Below, piece by piece: positions 61,076 through 64,000 of a stretch of DNA of 64,000 nt. Within the stretch, counting starts at the first letter, position 1. Each line of letters begins with the position of its first letter. The stretch lies in the NCBI RefSeq assembly GCF_034190915.1, contig NW_026947638.1:397001-461000 (forward strand), in the 5' to 3' direction. The position numbers and the translations under genes are program-made. Source of the stretch: Cavia porcellus (taxonomy: Eukaryota; Chordata; Mammalia; Rodentia; Caviidae). The notes below the pieces were generated by a model. It saw nothing but the letters and a program-made list of their open reading frames with translations, ran no database searches and was not told where the DNA came from.

Positions 61076-63519
61076 TGATTGTGTTTTCCTCTTTAAATTT
61101 TCTCCAAAACAGAATTCGTCAAAGTTTTTGATATTCTCGAAGTTCATTAGGTTGGTTATACAAAACCAAATCAGAAAGTACTGAAAAGACCCTGAAGGAC
61201 TTTCAAAATCCTCACCAACATATAGCATAATATAACATAACAAACCATAATATAGTATAACATAATAACACAAAACAAAATAAAAAAGGAACCACATAAC
61301 TCTCCTTAAAATATCTGCTTCCAAAAATATAGCAAGAATTTCTAAGTTATCCATACACCAGCAATACGATGCATTTTCTTTGAAATAAATGTTGGTATCC
61401 ACTCAAATGCTTGTGTAAGAATGAGTGTGGCAGCATCCTTTTGAAGTCGGACCCAAAAACATAAACAATGGCCATCACAAGATGGGTGACAGGTGCATGT
61501 GCTTGGTTCAGCCACATAATAGTGGGTGGTGGCAGCACAAAGAGAGCCCTGCATGGAAACACTGCTTCAAGGAGACCAACCAAAGAGTATTACAACTGAA
61601 AAGGCTCAGCACCATCACCACTAGGAAAGGGAAACTACCCATCAGGGACACAAAGTCCATGGTCTGATTGGCATGGGAGGAAAGGAAGTGACAGCAGCAG
61701 CTAGGAGACAAGTTCCCCAGGAGTGATGCACATGTGTCCTTCATCAGTACGGGGTGATAATGTCACCTCCCCTTGTACTCACCACCTGCTGTCCCCGCTC
61801 TCAGGAGGTCAGAGTTTGGAGAACTACAGTGTATGGCTGAGTTGAACATCTAAGGATGAATAAATAATCATTCCTAAGCACGTGAGATTAAAGCTGGCTA
61901 TGAATCCTCCTCCTGTGGATATATGGGGTTTATAACACGAGACTTTCACATTGTTTGGTAAAATTATTATGGGTATTCTGCTTCCTAATGAAACTGAAAT
62001 AAAGCTAACATAAGCCCAGGAAAGGAAGTCATCCTAACATTTGACAAATCTATAACAGAAGACAATGAGTCTTTCATCCTCTGAGACAATGGACCCTTTG
62101 GATAGACATTTGTGTTTGGCACCCAGCCTGACACATCTGAAGCATGTACATGTTTGCTGCATTAAAATTTTCAAAGTGCAACAAAGTCTAAAAGTATACT
62201 CAGTTTTCTAGCATTCTAACTTGTTGTTTCTAAGGAGGGCATAGATTTGTTCCACAACAAAAAGAAAGGTGATATCACAGAAGAAGGCCAAACTGTGGAC
62301 CCCAGTGCATGACCTCACTTCCTAGGTTCAAACAGAACTCTGAAGGCTCAGGTCACCAGGCACCTTGGTCTGGTGACAGTTGGTCTTTACAGACAGTTGG
62401 CTCAAGACAGTGAAGAGGGAGCAGGTTATGCTGCTTTCCAAGGACACGGGACCCCAGCCTCAGGATCCCGCATAGGTAGACCATGTGGGAATGGCTGAAA
62501 AAATGGTTCACTCATCCCAGAGCCTTCAGGATGATTGCGGGCAAATGCCAAATGACAAGGGCATTAAAGGACAGGGCTCACTGTCCCCAGCCTTCTGGCA
62601 CCCAGAGTCAGGAGACAGACCAGGACAGGTGTTACTAGATTCAGCCATAAGCCACTCAGACTCAATGAGTCCAGCAGAGTAACATTAAGGCCTGACCACC
62701 ACTGTGAATCCCCCTACACAATTCCTGCCCTAAGTCAAGTGTGACTGGGTCTGACATGCCCTGAGGGCAGATACTCATGGGCCGGTGCAGGTCCTGGAGG
62801 ATGCAAGCCTGGGCCACTGTCAGGTTCCCACCCAAGACCGGGCTGGCGGAGCAGAAGGGCAGCACCCCTGTTTAATCTACAGTCTCCATATTACTCTTCT
62901 GTCTTTCTGGGTAGAAATACGGGACAGAGCTGTCTGTCTTACAGAAATATAAGATTATCTGTGTTCACAAAGAAAAACCTGTGTTGTCTCAGAGCCTCAG
63001 AGCCTCTGGCTTCCTGCCAGAAGCTTTGCTCTGCCTCAGCAGAGTGGCATATAGGACACCAGTCTAAAGGCGGTCACAAAGCTATGTGTGCCTTGGCCTT
63101 GCAGCAGACTCTGGGACCCACAACAGGTGCTGGCTCAGGCACAAAGTGTGTGTACAGAAAGGACTATAGAGACTCTCAGATGACAGAGAGTATCTTTGGG
63201 TCAGTGCTACAGTGTACTTAACTTTGAGAATTTGCATGAAACTCTAGCCAGGGTTATTGACCCTGTGATTATCCATGGAAATTTTAAAAATGTTTTCTAA
63301 GGATAGTAGAAAAAGAAACCATTATGCACAGCTGTATTTCACTGCAGTACACTGACAGCTCTGAACCCAGCAGACAATGTCATGAGGCTGGTGATATGCA
63401 CATCACCACCTCAATGAGGCCACAGTTTCTACAAATGCTGGAGATAAAAAATGGAAATACTTTAACAACAAAAACAGTTGAAATAAAATATCCTGAATAT
63501 GCACTAAATATACCAAATA
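61076..63519. other. Unassigned DNA, in part GC-richer
   Basis: 61350-61490 may be an ancient L1/HAL1 fragment (low confidence). 62270-63190 is noticeably less AT-rich than its surroundings and could be a decayed LTR or other foreign segment, but shows no LTR ends or TSD that I can defend. The short open frames are unsupported. Confidence 0.4.
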
Positions 63520-63665
63520 TAAACTACGCATGGTGGCTCTTGTGTGGAGCACATTACTTGAGACACTAAGGAAGGAGACTTGTTTGAGACCACTCTAGGT
63601 TATAATGTGACCTCAAAGCCAGCCTGAACTTCATAGCAACATGCATCCTCAAAAAGATAAATACA
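63520..63665 (+). mobile_element. B1-like SINE
   Basis: ACGCATGGTGGCTCTTGTGTG, CTAAGGAAGGAGACTTG, CTCAAAGCCAGCCTGAACTTC and ATCCTCAAAAAGATAAATA show a diverged 7SL-derived body related to the one at 32667. Confidence 0.75.
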
Positions 63666-64000
63666 TCAAATCTAATGAACATAATAGTGTACCAGTGATG
63701 GCCTTGTGACATTAGCATCACTATCATATTTATACTGACCTGTAGTCTACTGGAAAAACTAAGTCACAGCTGACTTCACAATAAAATATCACACCATTTA
63801 TCAAATGGAGTACCCTAGTGAGTATTTGTTGTTCGTAATTGGTATTTGGTGGTGATGGAGCAGTGCTTGCTGCTGCTCTCCACAGAAAAATGACTATTGC
63901 TGCAGTAACAGGAATCTGCATGAATCACTGCAATATGTCCTTAACACTTTGGGGAAGAGACCCACTAAAGGAAGCACTGCACTAATGAGAATTACTAATT
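63666..64000. other. Unassigned DNA to the window edge
   Basis: Nothing is recognised. Confidence 0.4.

Noticed and set aside
61350..61650. Possible ancient L1/HAL1 fragment.
   Set aside because: Only scattered similarity, with blocks in non-canonical order. Not strong enough for a separate feature.

Overview
The window is mammalian nuclear DNA, almost certainly from a rodent outside the mouse/rat lineage. It is AT-rich and full of interspersed repeats. The youngest repeats are tRNA-derived ID-type SINEs, each with a perfect or near-perfect target-site duplication (TSD) and an A-rich tail. There are also 7SL-derived B1-like SINEs, B1+ID dimers, a rodent-type L1 with strongly diverged untranslated regions, MaLR-type LTRs and old MIR/L2/L1M relics. 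This repeat mix fits a squirrel-, dormouse- or beaver/kangaroo-rat-related rodent. I cannot name the species.

The only cellular gene seen is EPHA6 (ephrin type-A receptor 6) on the minus strand. Coding exon 1 is at 36113-36011. It starts MGGCEVREF, encodes the signal peptide, and ends in an AAG/GTAAGG splice donor. A CpG island of about 1 kb (roughly 36.1-37.15 kb), with three GC boxes and an NRF1-type site, covers the 5' UTR and promoter. Positions 1-36010 are therefore the 5' part of EPHA6 intron 1, and 37.2-64 kb is the region upstream of the gene. Upstream of the ATG lies the relic of the N-terminal extension known from the long human isoform. Here it is broken by a GTG in place of the start ATG, a frame change and an in-frame TAA, so only the short form looks encodable.

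Intron 1 (1-36 kb) holds an antisense L1 fragment at the left edge, five ID-type SINEs (one old), single copies of a B1-like SINE and a B1+ID dimer, several MaLR-type LTR pieces, an antisense MLT1-like LTR, L2/MIR relics, and long stretches in which I recognise nothing. Two structures stand out. One is a 138-bp piece of an old L1 at 10159-10296, re-inserted in inverted orientation 1.7 kb away with a 16-bp TSD and a snap-back end. The other is an 859-bp retroposon without ORFs (14275-15133, 13-bp TSD) that has interrupted an LTR.

The upstream side (37-64 kb) has MIR relics, an ERV LTR (44.08-44.63 kb), a second 803-bp copy of the ORF-less retroposon (49382-50184, minus strand, 10-bp TSD), and an L1 complex at 51.06-59.67 kb. 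The complex consists of a nearly full-length but decayed plus-strand L1 joined tail-to-tail with the 5' part of a minus-strand L1 of a different subfamily, which carries about four 82-bp promoter monomers. Inside ORF2 of the plus L1 sits a 313-bp antisense L1 insertion that creates a 122-bp-arm hairpin.

The best candidates for something undescribed are the ORF-less L1-derived retroposon pair, the local inverted templated insertion, and the broken EPHA6 long-isoform extension. No prokaryotic systems, CRISPR arrays or functional non-coding RNA genes were seen.
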